Below, in pieces: positions 22,145 through 30,570 of a DNA stretch of 36,681 nt. The notes under the pieces were generated by a model that did no database searches, was not told the DNA's origin, and worked only from the letters and a program-made list of their open reading frames with translations. Both the position numbers and the translations under genes were made by a program. The stretch comes from a virus, in the IMG/VR virus record IMGVR_UViG_3300046006_000636, positions 1 to 36,681 of that record; one strand, written 5' to 3'. Position 1 is the stretch's first letter. Each line of letters opens with the position of its first letter.

Positions 22145-23070
22145 TGCCTAACCCAGCAATCAATCAACTTATCGCGGCGGGTGCTTCACCTAAGCGCGCA
22201 AAAGCATTTACTGAAATGGTTGCGAACAAAGCTCAACCAATGTCAATGCCAGAAGTTGCAACCCCACAAATCATGGGTGCTGGTATGCCACAGATTCAAG
22301 GTATTGGTTCTCCTCAAGTTGCAGGCGCACAACCACAAATTGGAAAACCTAAAGGACCGAACGAGTGGTATAACGACGACTATGTAGCAGCAAGTCAATC
22401 TTGGCTTTCTGGTAAAGGAATGCCTGGTTACCAAGTTCCAGAGTTTGGAACACCAGAAATTAAAGATTACTTTGAATACACAAAGGGTCCTGGTGCGTAC
22501 CAAAAGATTGAAGAAAAAGCCTTCGTAGCTTTTGCTCCACAGTTTTCTTCTGCATTAAAAGCTGGTGGGTATGAAAAATATCTTGCCAACTTGGTTAAGG
22601 GTGGAATGTCCTTGCCACAGATATACACACAAATCCAAAAAGATTTTGCAAACAAAAATCCAGCCTTGACAGTTTTTCCTAAAGGCGGAGATTACGATGT
22701 TGTAAAGTCAGCTAGCGGTTTTGCAAAAGATTTGTACAACGAATACGGAACCGTTAAGTCAAAGTTTAATGATTTCACCACCAAGGTTGACCCAAACTAT
22801 CGTTATGCGTTACCAGACCCAAAATTTAAATACGGTGCGACCACAAACTTTAAAGCTGGCACAATTGATGTATTGAATAACTATTGGGCATTTCAAAAAT
22901 ACCAAGCATTTGAACAGAAACTGAAAGCTACTGGTAAATATACTCCTGCTCAAATTACCAAGGCATTGACTAATGCAAAAACTCAACTTGCAACTGCTGT
23001 TACAAAGTCTGGTCAAACACCATTCAATGATGAAAAGGCTCGTCGCGACGCACTTAAAAAGAGTAAGTAA
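22144..23070 (+). CDS. Putative internal virion protein
   Basis: A 308-aa protein. The N-terminal part is Met/Pro/Gln-rich and repetitive (PQIMGAGMPQIQGIGSPQVAGAQPQIG, with PQ-I/V recurring); the rest is helical and basic (YAPAQ, AKTQLATAVTK, ALKKSK). No family recognised. It is coupled by TAATG to genes on both sides, including the 1583-aa protein, so it likely belongs to the same internal complex. Confidence 0.62.
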   Translation: MPNPAINQLIAAGASPKRAKAFTEMVANKAQPMSMPEVATPQIMGAGMPQIQGIGSPQVAGAQPQIGKPKGPNEWYNDDYVAASQSWLSGKGMPGYQVPEFGTPEIKDYFEYTKGPGAYQKIEEKAFVAFAPQFSSALKAGGYEKYLANLVKGGMSLPQIYTQIQKDFANKNPALTVFPKGGDYDVVKSASGFAKDLYNEYGTVKSKFNDFTTKVDPNYRYALPDPKFKYGATTNFKAGTIDVLNNYWAFQKYQAFEQKLKATGKYTPAQITKALTNAKTQLATAVTKSGQTPFNDEKARRDALKKSK

Positions 23071-26000
23071 TGGCTGAACCACGCACACCATTAGAAAGGC
23101 TTGCCAAATTGCAGGCTACTCCTGTCCCTAAAAAGATGGTTCCTACAGTCAAACCAGTTAAGAAAACCACAACACAAACAGAACCTTGGGACCCAGATAA
23201 AGCTGCAGAACAAGTGCTTGCTAATACTGCTAGTTCAAATGTTCCTGGCAACAAGCCATTCGTAGGACCTACTCTTGACCCTGACATTGTTCAAGCGCGT
23301 GCAAAACTTGCTGGTAAAACTGGACAAGCGCTTGCTGCTGGCGTTGACCCAAATCGCGTTACTGAAATAGCGGCTGGTCAACCAGACCCAAACCGTGGAT
23401 TTATTGGTATTGGTAAGGGACTTCTTAAATTGCCTGGGAAACTTGTTCCCGATGTTCTTGATGTAAGCGACATTCCACTTCCAGGCACCAAGAAAAATCT
23501 TGGACAATTAGTTGGACCGCCCGCAAAATCACTTGGCGAAGGCGCTCTGAAAAAGGCAGCAGGACCGCTTGATGTTCTTGGACTAGGTTTTCGTTTTATT
23601 TCATCAACTTTCAAAGAGGTTGGTGACGAACTAGCTGACGCTCGCGGAACACGCAAGCGCGGTGTTTCAATTGACCCAAAGACTGGCAATCCATATGATT
23701 TTGGAGCAGGTGGGTTTAGTCTTAGAGATTGGTACAACCAAACATTTGCTGGAACATTTGGTTTAGGTGATAAATACAAAGCAGATGACCCTGCAATTAT
23801 TTCTGAAGCTACACAGTATGAAAATTTAACTCCAAAAATGCTTGCAGACATAAAAAACAAAGAACAAGCTTTTACTGGCGGAGAAGCTTTTGCTGGTATT
23901 AAAAATGCGTACATAAACCAAGCTCTTGGATTTATTTTTGATGTTGGATTTGACCCTTTAACATATGGAACTGGTGTTGGTGGTTTTGCAAAAGGCGCTT
24001 TTGCAAAAGGTCTCTTAACTTCTGGTAGTCGTGGAGCAAAAATTGCTGAACGATTTGCTTTAGTAGAACAAGCTGCGTTAAAAGCAACGCTTAAAAAAAC
24101 AATTGCCCAAGAAGCTCGTGCTGCGGCAATAGCTGCTGGTGACAATGTTGCAGCTAAGGCAGCAGAGAGTTCAATCAAAATTGCTGAAAAAGAATTGGCA
24201 AAAGCAGCCGCTAGAGCAACAGCAGATGCACCAGTTAGAGGGTTGGGTGAAGGAACTAAACGAGCATTAGCAATTAGGGTCTTGGAGTTGAAAGATGATG
24301 CTCTTGGGTTTGTTGAACGCGCAAATCAGGCTGGTGTTGCTGGTCTTACGGTTACGCAAATTGACGAGGCGCTCAAGACTGGAACGCTTGGTGCCGATTT
24401 AGCTCGTGCTGGTTTTCAGCCAGAAGAAATTACCGAATTTGCTGCAAGATATGCAGAGGCAAATCAATTCGTTCAGTCAATTACTCCAGAAGTAATTAAA
24501 AATATTCAACGAAGCGGTTTGTCAGGACTTGCTCCAGCACTCATTGATGCAGCCAAAGTAAAAGCGCCAATTCAAGCAGCAACTGGTTTGGGCGGAAAGA
24601 TTAAAGCAATACCAGAGGCAATCAAAGCAATTCCTCAGATTGAATCACCGTTTCTTCAAAACCTTAAAGCTGGAACTCGCACTCCTGCACAAGAAGCTCT
24701 TGGAGTTCGTGGTGGTTACAGATTCTATAACCCTCTTGAACCGTTTGGTGTAGGTCCAAAAACAGTTACTCCATTTAGAGCAATTAACGAACCAGTATTT
24801 AATGTGTTGGGAAAACTTGTTGCAGGCACCCGACTAAGTGTTGCTAGAAAAACAGGCACAGTAGGGATACTCAACAAACTTCAACTCACTACTAATGGTG
24901 GAATTCTCCTTGACGAAGACCTCCTGAAGGTACGAGTTGCTCTTAAGACTGGAAACTTAAGCGGAGAAGATGCGCAGTTGTTGACAAGACTGCTAGATGT
25001 TGATACTCGTTATCGTTCACTTGTTTCTAATGAAAGACTGCAAGCCGCTGGTACATTGCGTAAGTCTGGTGTAAATAACTTTGACGACAAGGTTTTGGAT
25101 AGCGTTCTTCCGTACTTACAAAAAGACCCAGCAGACTGGGCGACAGCGGGACTTCCAACCATGAACGCTGTGCAGAATAGGGCATACAACACTGTTCGCA
25201 ACTTGATGGAAGAATTTTTTGATTACACATCAAAGGTATCTGGCGGTACAGGTTTTGTTCCAGGAAAAATAACTAACTATTTTCCACAGCTTCAAACATC
25301 AAAAGCAATTAACTGGATGCGACGCAATCCAAAAGAAGCAGAAAAACTTGCTAAAGGCTTAGGAGTAGACCGCACTTGGTTCTTGGGTAACTTCCGAGAG
25401 CGTTCTTTGAAAGAAGGAGATATTTGGTTTGGTCATAAACTAGAACCAGAAGACATAAATGTAACAACGCTCAATGATTTTGCTCGCAATCCTATGGCTG
25501 GTTCTGGCATAGAAGGATTAAAGTTTGATTTCTTTGAAACAAATGTTAAAAAAGCATTGCAACAGTATGTAGATAAACATGCACAATTCGCCGCATTCCA
25601 ACGAGCCTTGGGAGAAGCACCAGAGCGTGCTCCAGAACTGTTTGTTCGCGGTACAACGATTGAAGTTCCACGACTTACTTCTGCTGGCGATGAGATTCTT
25701 GATGCCAAGGGTATCCCTATGGTTGATAAAGAATTTGTTAATCCACAGGTTGTGTCTCCAACTCTTCCACCAGAAGCCAGCAAACTTATAGCGGAAATTG
25801 GTCTTGGTAAACCAGCTATTCCAGGAATAAGACCAGCAGTTTCTGGAAAACTCAGCATTGAAGCTTTAACTGCTGCATCACCACAGAAACTTCAAGAACT
25901 ATTAACCCAACTTAAAGATTTAACAGCATCAATGCGAGCACCAGCAGTAATTAAAGAATCTTTTGAACAGCAAATTGATGTCATTAAAAAAACAATTGAT

Positions 26001-27821
26001 GATTTAAATGCAACAGCGGCATTGTTAGACCCAGCCGCTAAAGCTAGAGCGCTTACTGTTAACGGAGATTTTGGTAGATTGCAAATTCAACAAGTTCTTG
26101 ATGAATTGGCTCGTGCACCTTTTGATATTCCACCAGCAGGCGCAAAATGGGCTGAATATGTTGACTATGTAGGTAAAGGTGTTAAAGGTCTCAACCCTGA
26201 AACATTGCCAGACATCGGTGCAAGACAACTTGTAGCAGAATACTTGCAGAATGCGCAACGCCTCGGAGACAAAGAATTTGCAGGAAGAACAAAGCAATTT
26301 ATTCAATGGTATACAGGTTGGTCAAAAGCGAACTATACAGCTAGCCCTGGTTTTCATTTGAGAAACTCGGTTGGCAATGTGTTTCAATTTGTTGTTGCAG
26401 GTGGAGACCCTATAAATGGAATAAACGGAGGTACCATTTTTAGAAGTCTTCAACGAAAAATCAACCGCGGGCTTACTGTGCGCGAAGCAGTTCTTGAGCT
26501 TGTTGAAGAACCAGGTTTTGTTACAAAGTTTTTGCAAGATTCCCCAGGTCTCAAAGGTCTAACCAGACCAAAGGCGCAAGGAGCTCAACAGTTTAATCAA
26601 CTGGTTAACCTTATTGAGGAATCCTTCAATCTTTCTGGCAATGTCGGGTTCGGTCAGTTCGGTGAAGTTGGAACAGCACTTGGAGCAAAACCGCGTGGGT
26701 TTTTGCTTCGTCAAACACCATCGCGTGTTCCTGTACTCAAAGAAGCTGGCGATGCATATGCATGGCTTATGACAAAGAACAGGCAGTTTGGTACAGAGAT
26801 TGAAAACTTCAACCGTTTTGGTTTGATGTGGGATGGTCTTGTTAAAGGTCTTTCTCCGCAAGAAGCAGCAGCGCGAGTTGATAAATACCTTTTGAATTAC
26901 CAAGAATATTCAAAACTTGACAAAGTTGCTCGTACCGTTTTCCCATTTTGGACATTTATGAGTAGAAACGCTCCGTTGGCATTTCAATTTGCAATTACTA
27001 ATCCAAAAGCATACGCATGGTACAACTCGTTCAGAAGGAATCTTGAAGGACAGAGTGAAGAAGAAGGTGGTCTAGGTATTCCAGACTACGAAAAAGAACG
27101 CGGGTTGTTTGCTACCAAAGAAGAAGGTTTTGGAGCATTGTTTCCTGGAAATGCATTTAAACCATCACTACCATTCCAAGGTGCTGGAGAAACTGTTTTG
27201 AATCAATTGATTTCAGAACCACAGTCGCTTCTTGGAAATGTGAACCCATTGTTTAGGGTTCCAGTAGAAACTGCTTCTGCTTTTATACAGCGTCCATTTG
27301 ACCCAGAGCTTGGTCAGTTTGGCGGTAAAGGATATACATTCTTTACTGGTGCACCAGTGGTTTCACGACAAAAAGAAACAACTGGAAAAACAACTGAAGA
27401 ACTTGCACGATATTTGACTGTTGAATTAACTACACCATCTTCTCCACTAAAGAGAATAGTTGCAGCGATACCTTCTGGTTTGGGTGGAGACAAATTGCGC
27501 GAAGGTATGTTGGGTGATTTACTTGGTATTCGTATTGACGAAAATGAACCAGAACTTCAGGAACTTCAAGCGTTAATGAACTGGACTGGTGTGCCATTTG
27601 CAAACATTAAAACATCTTCGCAACGCCGTGAAATAGAGCGTAGAATTTATGAACTTGCTCGTTTGATTGACGCAAAAGAAAGCGGTCAGTACTATGAACG
27701 CAAGGAACAACAGAAAGAAGCTGAAAAGAATCTTCCTGAACAACCAGCAACTGGAACGCCAACAGCTCCGTGGGACCCAGATTCAGCAGCAGAAGCCGTA
27801 CTGAATTCACTACAACCATGA
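23070..27821 (+). CDS. 1583-aa internal/ejection or polyvalent virion protein
   Basis: The largest protein after the fibre. Helical and Ala-rich over much of its length (AEKELAKAAARATAD around 370-385), with folded-looking sections near 560-950 and 1060-1330. The segment TVFPFWTFMSRNAPLAFQF (about 1290-1308) resembles a motif near the end of very large phage virion/polyvalent proteins. A short motif PWDPDxAAExVL occurs near the N-terminus (39-50) and again at the extreme C-terminus (1567-1578), an unusual internal echo. Probably ejected with the DNA or forming the internal core; no peptidase or lysozyme motif was found by eye. Confidence 0.7.
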   Translation: MAEPRTPLERLAKLQATPVPKKMVPTVKPVKKTTTQTEPWDPDKAAEQVLANTASSNVPGNKPFVGPTLDPDIVQARAKLAGKTGQALAAGVDPNRVTEIAAGQPDPNRGFIGIGKGLLKLPGKLVPDVLDVSDIPLPGTKKNLGQLVGPPAKSLGEGALKKAAGPLDVLGLGFRFISSTFKEVGDELADARGTRKRGVSIDPKTGNPYDFGAGGFSLRDWYNQTFAGTFGLGDKYKADDPAIISEATQYENLTPKMLADIKNKEQAFTGGEAFAGIKNAYINQALGFIFDVGFDPLTYGTGVGGFAKGAFAKGLLTSGSRGAKIAERFALVEQAALKATLKKTIAQEARAAAIAAGDNVAAKAAESSIKIAEKELAKAAARATADAPVRGLGEGTKRALAIRVLELKDDALGFVERANQAGVAGLTVTQIDEALKTGTLGADLARAGFQPEEITEFAARYAEANQFVQSITPEVIKNIQRSGLSGLAPALIDAAKVKAPIQAATGLGGKIKAIPEAIKAIPQIESPFLQNLKAGTRTPAQEALGVRGGYRFYNPLEPFGVGPKTVTPFRAINEPVFNVLGKLVAGTRLSVARKTGTVGILNKLQLTTNGGILLDEDLLKVRVALKTGNLSGEDAQLLTRLLDVDTRYRSLVSNERLQAAGTLRKSGVNNFDDKVLDSVLPYLQKDPADWATAGLPTMNAVQNRAYNTVRNLMEEFFDYTSKVSGGTGFVPGKITNYFPQLQTSKAINWMRRNPKEAEKLAKGLGVDRTWFLGNFRERSLKEGDIWFGHKLEPEDINVTTLNDFARNPMAGSGIEGLKFDFFETNVKKALQQYVDKHAQFAAFQRALGEAPERAPELFVRGTTIEVPRLTSAGDEILDAKGIPMVDKEFVNPQVVSPTLPPEASKLIAEIGLGKPAIPGIRPAVSGKLSIEALTAASPQKLQELLTQLKDLTASMRAPAVIKESFEQQIDVIKKTIDDLNATAALLDPAAKARALTVNGDFGRLQIQQVLDELARAPFDIPPAGAKWAEYVDYVGKGVKGLNPETLPDIGARQLVAEYLQNAQRLGDKEFAGRTKQFIQWYTGWSKANYTASPGFHLRNSVGNVFQFVVAGGDPINGINGGTIFRSLQRKINRGLTVREAVLELVEEPGFVTKFLQDSPGLKGLTRPKAQGAQQFNQLVNLIEESFNLSGNVGFGQFGEVGTALGAKPRGFLLRQTPSRVPVLKEAGDAYAWLMTKNRQFGTEIENFNRFGLMWDGLVKGLSPQEAAARVDKYLLNYQEYSKLDKVARTVFPFWTFMSRNAPLAFQFAITNPKAYAWYNSFRRNLEGQSEEEGGLGIPDYEKERGLFATKEEGFGALFPGNAFKPSLPFQGAGETVLNQLISEPQSLLGNVNPLFRVPVETASAFIQRPFDPELGQFGGKGYTFFTGAPVVSRQKETTGKTTEELARYLTVELTTPSSPLKRIVAAIPSGLGGDKLREGMLGDLLGIRIDENEPELQELQALMNWTGVPFANIKTSSQRREIERRIYELARLIDAKESGQYYERKEQQKEAEKNLPEQPATGTPTAPWDPDSAAEAVLNSLQP

Positions 27822-27982
27822 GGAAGTTGATATGCGTTGGAATATTGCTACTAAGTGGTTGCGGCTTTCAAGGAAGCTACCGATACAAGTGTCAAGACCC
27901 AAGCAATTGGGAAAAGCCAGAATGCAATCCTCCGCTATGCGTAGCAAGCGATACCTGCACAAAAGATTTAATTGGAGAATAA
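27818..27982 (+). CDS. Small lipoprotein of the lysis cassette
   Basis: A 54-aa protein. Signal peptide MRKLICVGILLL with lipobox LSGC (Cys15), then a short mature part YRYKCQDPSNWEKPECNPPLCVASDTC with further Cys. It resembles small lipoproteins found beside lysis genes in marine phages. The ATG overlaps the upstream stop (ATGA). Next to the holin and transglycosylase candidates, it could be an outer-membrane spanin-like lysis factor, though no inner-membrane partner is obvious. Confidence 0.7.
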   Translation: MRKLICVGILLLSGCGFQGSYRYKCQDPSNWEKPECNPPLCVASDTCTKDLIGE

Positions 27983-27984
27983 AC

Positions 27985-28272
27985 ATGGCTAAACCAAAGC
28001 GTTACTCGGGTGATGAACTACACGCAAGACTTATCTTCACGGTTGGTCTTGTGTTGGCGTTCGTGTTTGCAATATCTGTTGTTGGATTTGTATACGCACT
28101 CATGTTTGTTACACAGCCAATCAGTTCGCAAGCGCCAAACGACGCTGCGTTCATTGATTTACTAAAAACGCTTACCGTGTTCCTCACGGGTTCGTTAGGA
28201 GGGCTCGTCATGTCTAACGGCATGAAGGGTAAGAAAAAAGAGACAGAAGACTCGGACTCGTCCGACAAGTAA
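27985..28272 (+). CDS. Two-TM membrane protein, holin candidate
   Basis: A 95-aa protein. Two hydrophobic segments (about 14-42 and 57-76) with a short loop and a highly charged C-terminal tail (KGKKKETEDSDSSDK), a common small-holin layout. The chosen ATG has TTGGAGAAT upstream; the longer in-frame ORF from 27832 is out of frame with the overlapping lipoprotein gene and unsupported. Lying between lipoprotein and muralytic enzyme, it is the best holin candidate. Confidence 0.7.
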   Translation: MAKPKRYSGDELHARLIFTVGLVLAFVFAISVVGFVYALMFVTQPISSQAPNDAAFIDLLKTLTVFLTGSLGGLVMSNGMKGKKKETEDSDSSDK

Positions 28273-28301
28273 TCTCTTCCACCACTAATAAAGGAAAACT
28301 A

Positions 28302-28766
28302 TTGAAAGCATTGGTCTTGGCTATAGCTATATCCGTATTTGCTTTTGTAACTCCAGCTAATGCTGGTGGGAGTTGCCCGCAATGGGAGACTTCTATACGA
28401 AAGGCTGGTCTTCCAGTCAAAGAGTTCAGTTACATCGCTCACAGAGAGTCCAGATGCCGTATCAAGGCAATCAACGCTCGCTATGACAAGAACGGAAAGG
28501 TCATTTGGACACTCAACAAGAACGGCTCAATTGACCGAGGATTGTTTCAGATAAATTCAGTCCATAAACAAACCGTCAGAACTATTTGTAAGAGTGATTT
28601 AGATGAGCTTTTAACTTTACCTTGTAATTTAAAAGTAGCTAAATATCTATATGACAGATATGGATTGGCTCCGTGGAAAGGGCATTCGGTTATTCCTCAA
28701 TCCCGTACCGACGCTCCTCCCACCCTTGGTGCTCGCGCTCTAGATAATCTTGCAAGAAATAAATAA
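28302..28766 (+). CDS. Secreted lytic transglycosylase (endolysin)
   Basis: A 154-aa protein. TTG start with AAAGGA 6 nt upstream. Signal peptide MKALVLAIAISVFAFVTPANA, cut after A21. The mature part has the SLT-type catalytic motif: E49 in AHRESRCR and SIDRGLFQINS. Four Cys (C25, C52 and two later) suggest disulfides outside the cytoplasm. It cleaves peptidoglycan glycan strands for lysis or entry. The 3' end overlaps the convergent gene by 77 nt. Confidence 0.85.
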   Translation: MKALVLAIAISVFAFVTPANAGGSCPQWETSIRKAGLPVKEFSYIAHRESRCRIKAINARYDKNGKVIWTLNKNGSIDRGLFQINSVHKQTVRTICKSDLDELLTLPCNLKVAKYLYDRYGLAPWKGHSVIPQSRTDAPPTLGARALDNLARNK

Positions 28767-29001
28767 AGTTTGCTAAAAAGTCTTCAATATAATCAAAAGA
28801 TTCAATAAAGTATTCGTCGGTATCTTCGCTTTGCGAGTTGTACCAATGCTCTACTAAATCCATGCATTGTTCGTTAGTTAAACCAATGTTGACTATAAAC
28901 CCATTCTCGTTGTCATGAATGATTCTGTCCGTCCTGTCGGCAAGGTCGTAAAGGTCTTCTTCGTTAAATAACCTTTTAGCCCAACTCCATGAATCAGTCA
29001 T
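28690..29001 (-). CDS. Acidic hypothetical protein
   Basis: A 103-aa acidic protein (SWAKRLFNEEDLYDLADRTDRII...EYFIESFDYIEDFL). No domain recognised. Start 29001 overlaps the sigma-like stop by 8 nt and is preferred; an in-frame start at 29025-29028 (MMGELV) is possible. Its 3' end lies antisense to the transglycosylase gene. It ends the left-going operon. Confidence 0.65.
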   Translation of the reverse strand: MTDSWSWAKRLFNEEDLYDLADRTDRIIHDNENGFIVNIGLTNEQCMDLVEHWYNSQSEDTDEYFIESFDYIEDFLANFIYFLQDYLEREHQGWEERRYGIEE

Positions 29002-29359
29002 ACCTGAGTATCTTACTAATTCGCCCATCAATCATTAGTACTTCTTCTAAATGGCTGTATGCAATCTGCTTTAGTCTCCATGCATGGGTGGCAGAAATGC
29101 CCATTCTTTTTCCCAACTCTTCATAAGTGATGCGCTCGTAGTTAATGGCGTGGATTACAAATCGGTCTTGTTCTAGTAATACCGCCAAACAGTCAAGAAC
29201 AATATCTTGAACATCATTAAATAAAGTTTTATGTTTACGAGGCTCTTCAAATGGAGCCGCTTCCATCAAGGCTTGGTATTCGTTTTCTGGTTCGTAATTA
29301 CTCAACAAGCTCATGAGGTCGTCAACATCAATAGGGATTTCCCTTTTGCTGTAACTCAT
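28994..29359 (-). CDS. Sigma-70 region-4-like protein
   Basis: A 121-aa protein. The C-terminal part, about 63-108 (LLEQDRFVIHAINYERITYEELGKRMG, then SATHAWRLKQIAYSHLEEVL), matches the helix-turn-helix of sigma region 4 that reads the -35 and contacts RNA polymerase. Region 2 is absent. Such phage proteins act as partial sigma factors or anti-sigma-like regulators. Start 29359 is preferred: it lies 4 nt after the stop of the 27-aa peptide gene. The frame extends to 29389 without support. It may direct polymerase to the TAATG-N-TATA motifs. Confidence 0.78.
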   Translation of the reverse strand: MSYSKREIPIDVDDLMSLLSNYEPENEYQALMEAAPFEEPRKHKTLFNDVQDIVLDCLAVLLEQDRFVIHAINYERITYEELGKRMGISATHAWRLKQIAYSHLEEVLMIDGRISKILRYD

Positions 29360-29363
29360 TGAG

Positions 29364-29447
29364 CTAGAAAATTTCCAAGACATGACCAATCACCAGAATA
29401 GCCAAGCAGATAACGGAGAACTGTAAAGCTCTGTATATGGAATTCAT
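29364..29447 (-). CDS. 27-aa membrane peptide upstream of sigma-like gene
   Basis: MNSIYRALQFSVICLAILVI then GHVLEIF: one hydrophobic helix spanning about residues 8-24. The minus strand has a perfect AAGGAGGT 3 nt before ATG, the strongest ribosome site in the region. Its stop lies 4 nt before the sigma-like ATG, so it may be a leader for translational coupling or a true single-span peptide. Confidence 0.65.
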   Translation of the reverse strand: MNSIYRALQFSVICLAILVIGHVLEIF

Positions 29448-29471
29448 AGCACCTCCTTCAAGATAACGGCG

Positions 29472-29491
29472 CTATAAAAATAATACCATTA
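29472..29491 (-). promoter_or_regulatory. Putative phage promoter motif (copy 6, N9 class)
   Basis: On the minus strand, TAATGG, 9 nt, then TATAG, between RusA and the 27-aa peptide; 25 nt to the ATG. It fits the motif of copies at 14405, 20468 and 36512. A small stem-loop (29494-29510) lies just upstream. Confidence 0.4.
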
Positions 29492-29493
29492 AG

Positions 29494-29510
29494 TGCATTT
29501 TTCTAATGCA
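29494..29510 (-). terminator. Small hairpin after RusA
   Basis: TGCATT and AATGCA flank a 5-nt loop, 3 nt after the RusA stop. On the minus strand a T-rich run follows shortly after. It is a weak candidate terminator before the promoter motif. Confidence 0.35.
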
Positions 29511-29511
29511 A

Positions 29512-29871
29512 CTATCGTTTAAATGCCTTCAGGTTTACAACTTGCTTGTCATCGTCGTATGCAACACCGTTTAATCCATCAAGCAGACTCTTCACATAGT
29601 TGTCAAGGTCTCCGCGAAGTTTTGATTCTTCCTTGACATTTATCAAAGTGACATTGATGTGCGTGGATTGGAATGTGCACGCCACCTGAATGCTTCCCTC
29701 AAGCTTTGGAAGACCAAGGTCAAGGTAAGTCTGACGGATTGCGTCCTCATATTCACGAGTTGCCTTGTCCGTGTACATGCCATGCTTGCCAGCACGAGGG
29801 CGACCCTTAGCCTTTGGTTTTAACGGGATATTGAATGTAATTACACGCTTACTGCGTGATTCTTCAGTCAT
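29512..29871 (-). CDS. rusA: RusA-type Holliday-junction resolvase
   Basis: A 119-aa protein. Start with the basic KAKGRPRAG loop; catalytic acidic residues in GDLDNYVKSLLDGL (D88, D90, K94) and YDDDKQV (D107/D108), in the same order as E. coli RusA. It cleaves four-way DNA junctions, resolving branched DNA before packaging. Start 29871 is preferred to 29904; it overlaps the end of the 54-aa membrane gene by 8 nt. It is the only clear DNA-processing enzyme besides HNH and terminase. Confidence 0.9.
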   Translation of the reverse strand: MTEESRSKRVITFNIPLKPKAKGRPRAGKHGMYTDKATREYEDAIRQTYLDLGLPKLEGSIQVACTFQSTHINVTLINVKEESKLRGDLDNYVKSLLDGLNGVAYDDDKQVVNLKAFKR

Positions 29872-30028
29872 TGGGTTCTTTGAACACAAGCCAGTAATGA
29901 GCAATCAATGCAAGAACTGTGGCTATGAGGGCAACCTTTTGTGTAAAACCAGAGAGAGTGAAATACATAACAACAGCACCCGACAAAGTAAAACCAAGCC
30001 CAAGTGTTGAGTCAAAGAACTTCTTCAT
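29864..30028 (-). CDS. Small two-TM protein
   Basis: A 54-aa protein. MKKFFDSTLGLGFTLSGAVV and VALIATVLALIAHYWLVF give two hydrophobic helices (about 8-27 and 31-49) with a Lys-rich start and Asp end. It overlaps the upstream gene by ATGA. It looks holin-like but sits in the left-going operon, far from the lysis genes, so function is uncertain. Confidence 0.68.
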   Translation of the reverse strand: MKKFFDSTLGLGFTLSGAVVMYFTLSGFTQKVALIATVLALIAHYWLVFKEPND

Positions 30029-30570
30029 CCGAATTTAAGCCCAATGTCCTGTGCGCTTACATCCTTTGGCGGCCAGAACGGAGTCTTGTTGCCATCGGCA
30101 CTAACAAAATGCGGACGACGATTCTCAGGAGTTGCACTATCACGGTTGTCAAACACCTTTTCTACGCCAGCTTTAGCGGCGGCGCGACCAAGCCATGCTG
30201 GAATCGGACCGTGGGTCTGACCAGCAATCTGCACATCCTTCATCTTCTTCACAGGTGTTGCTGATGCTTTCATACCTGCTGAAACCGCAGTACTTGAACG
30301 AGCATTATCTAGTTCGGATTTGATTTCATCTTGTGACTTACGGACAGGGATGTTGCGCCCGCCCACTGTAGGCGCATCATCCCACGGTGACCCTTCAGGC
30401 ACCGATTGTCCATAAAGTCTCCCAAGAACAACATCAAGGACACCAGAGAAAGCTTCTTCAAACCCCTTTAGTGCATCTTCAATTGTCTCAGGCTTAGTAA
30501 CAACTGTTAACTCAGAAGCAATCTTCGCGCATGCTTGGATTTCTATTGAGCGTGAAACTTCGTTAGCCAT
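30025..30570 (-). CDS. Hypothetical protein, possibly DNA-binding
   Basis: A 181-aa protein. An N-terminal helical part with KPETIEDALKGFEEAFSGVLD, a Ser/Asp linker and a C-terminal motif, IPAWLGRAAAKAGVEKVFDNRD...RPHFVSADGNKTPFWPPK. I have a recollection of a similar VxDNRD...FWPP pattern in phage proteins annotated near single-strand DNA-binding genes, but cannot confirm it. The stop overlaps the two-TM gene and the start overlaps the preceding stop, so it is coupled to both. Confidence 0.6.
   Translation of the reverse strand: MANEVSRSIEIQACAKIASELTVVTKPETIEDALKGFEEAFSGVLDVVLGRLYGQSVPEGSPWDDAPTVGGRNIPVRKSQDEIKSELDNARSSTAVSAGMKASATPVKKMKDVQIAGQTHGPIPAWLGRAAAKAGVEKVFDNRDSATPENRRPHFVSADGNKTPFWPPKDVSAQDIGLKFG

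Noticed and set aside
27832-27984. Longer N-terminus for the two-TM protein (start 27832)
   Set aside because: The extra residues are the off-frame reading of the lipoprotein gene; ATG 27985 has a good ribosome site.
28994-29359. Full sigma factor
   Set aside because: Only a region-4-like helix-turn-helix is present; there is no region 2, so it was called sigma-region-4-like.
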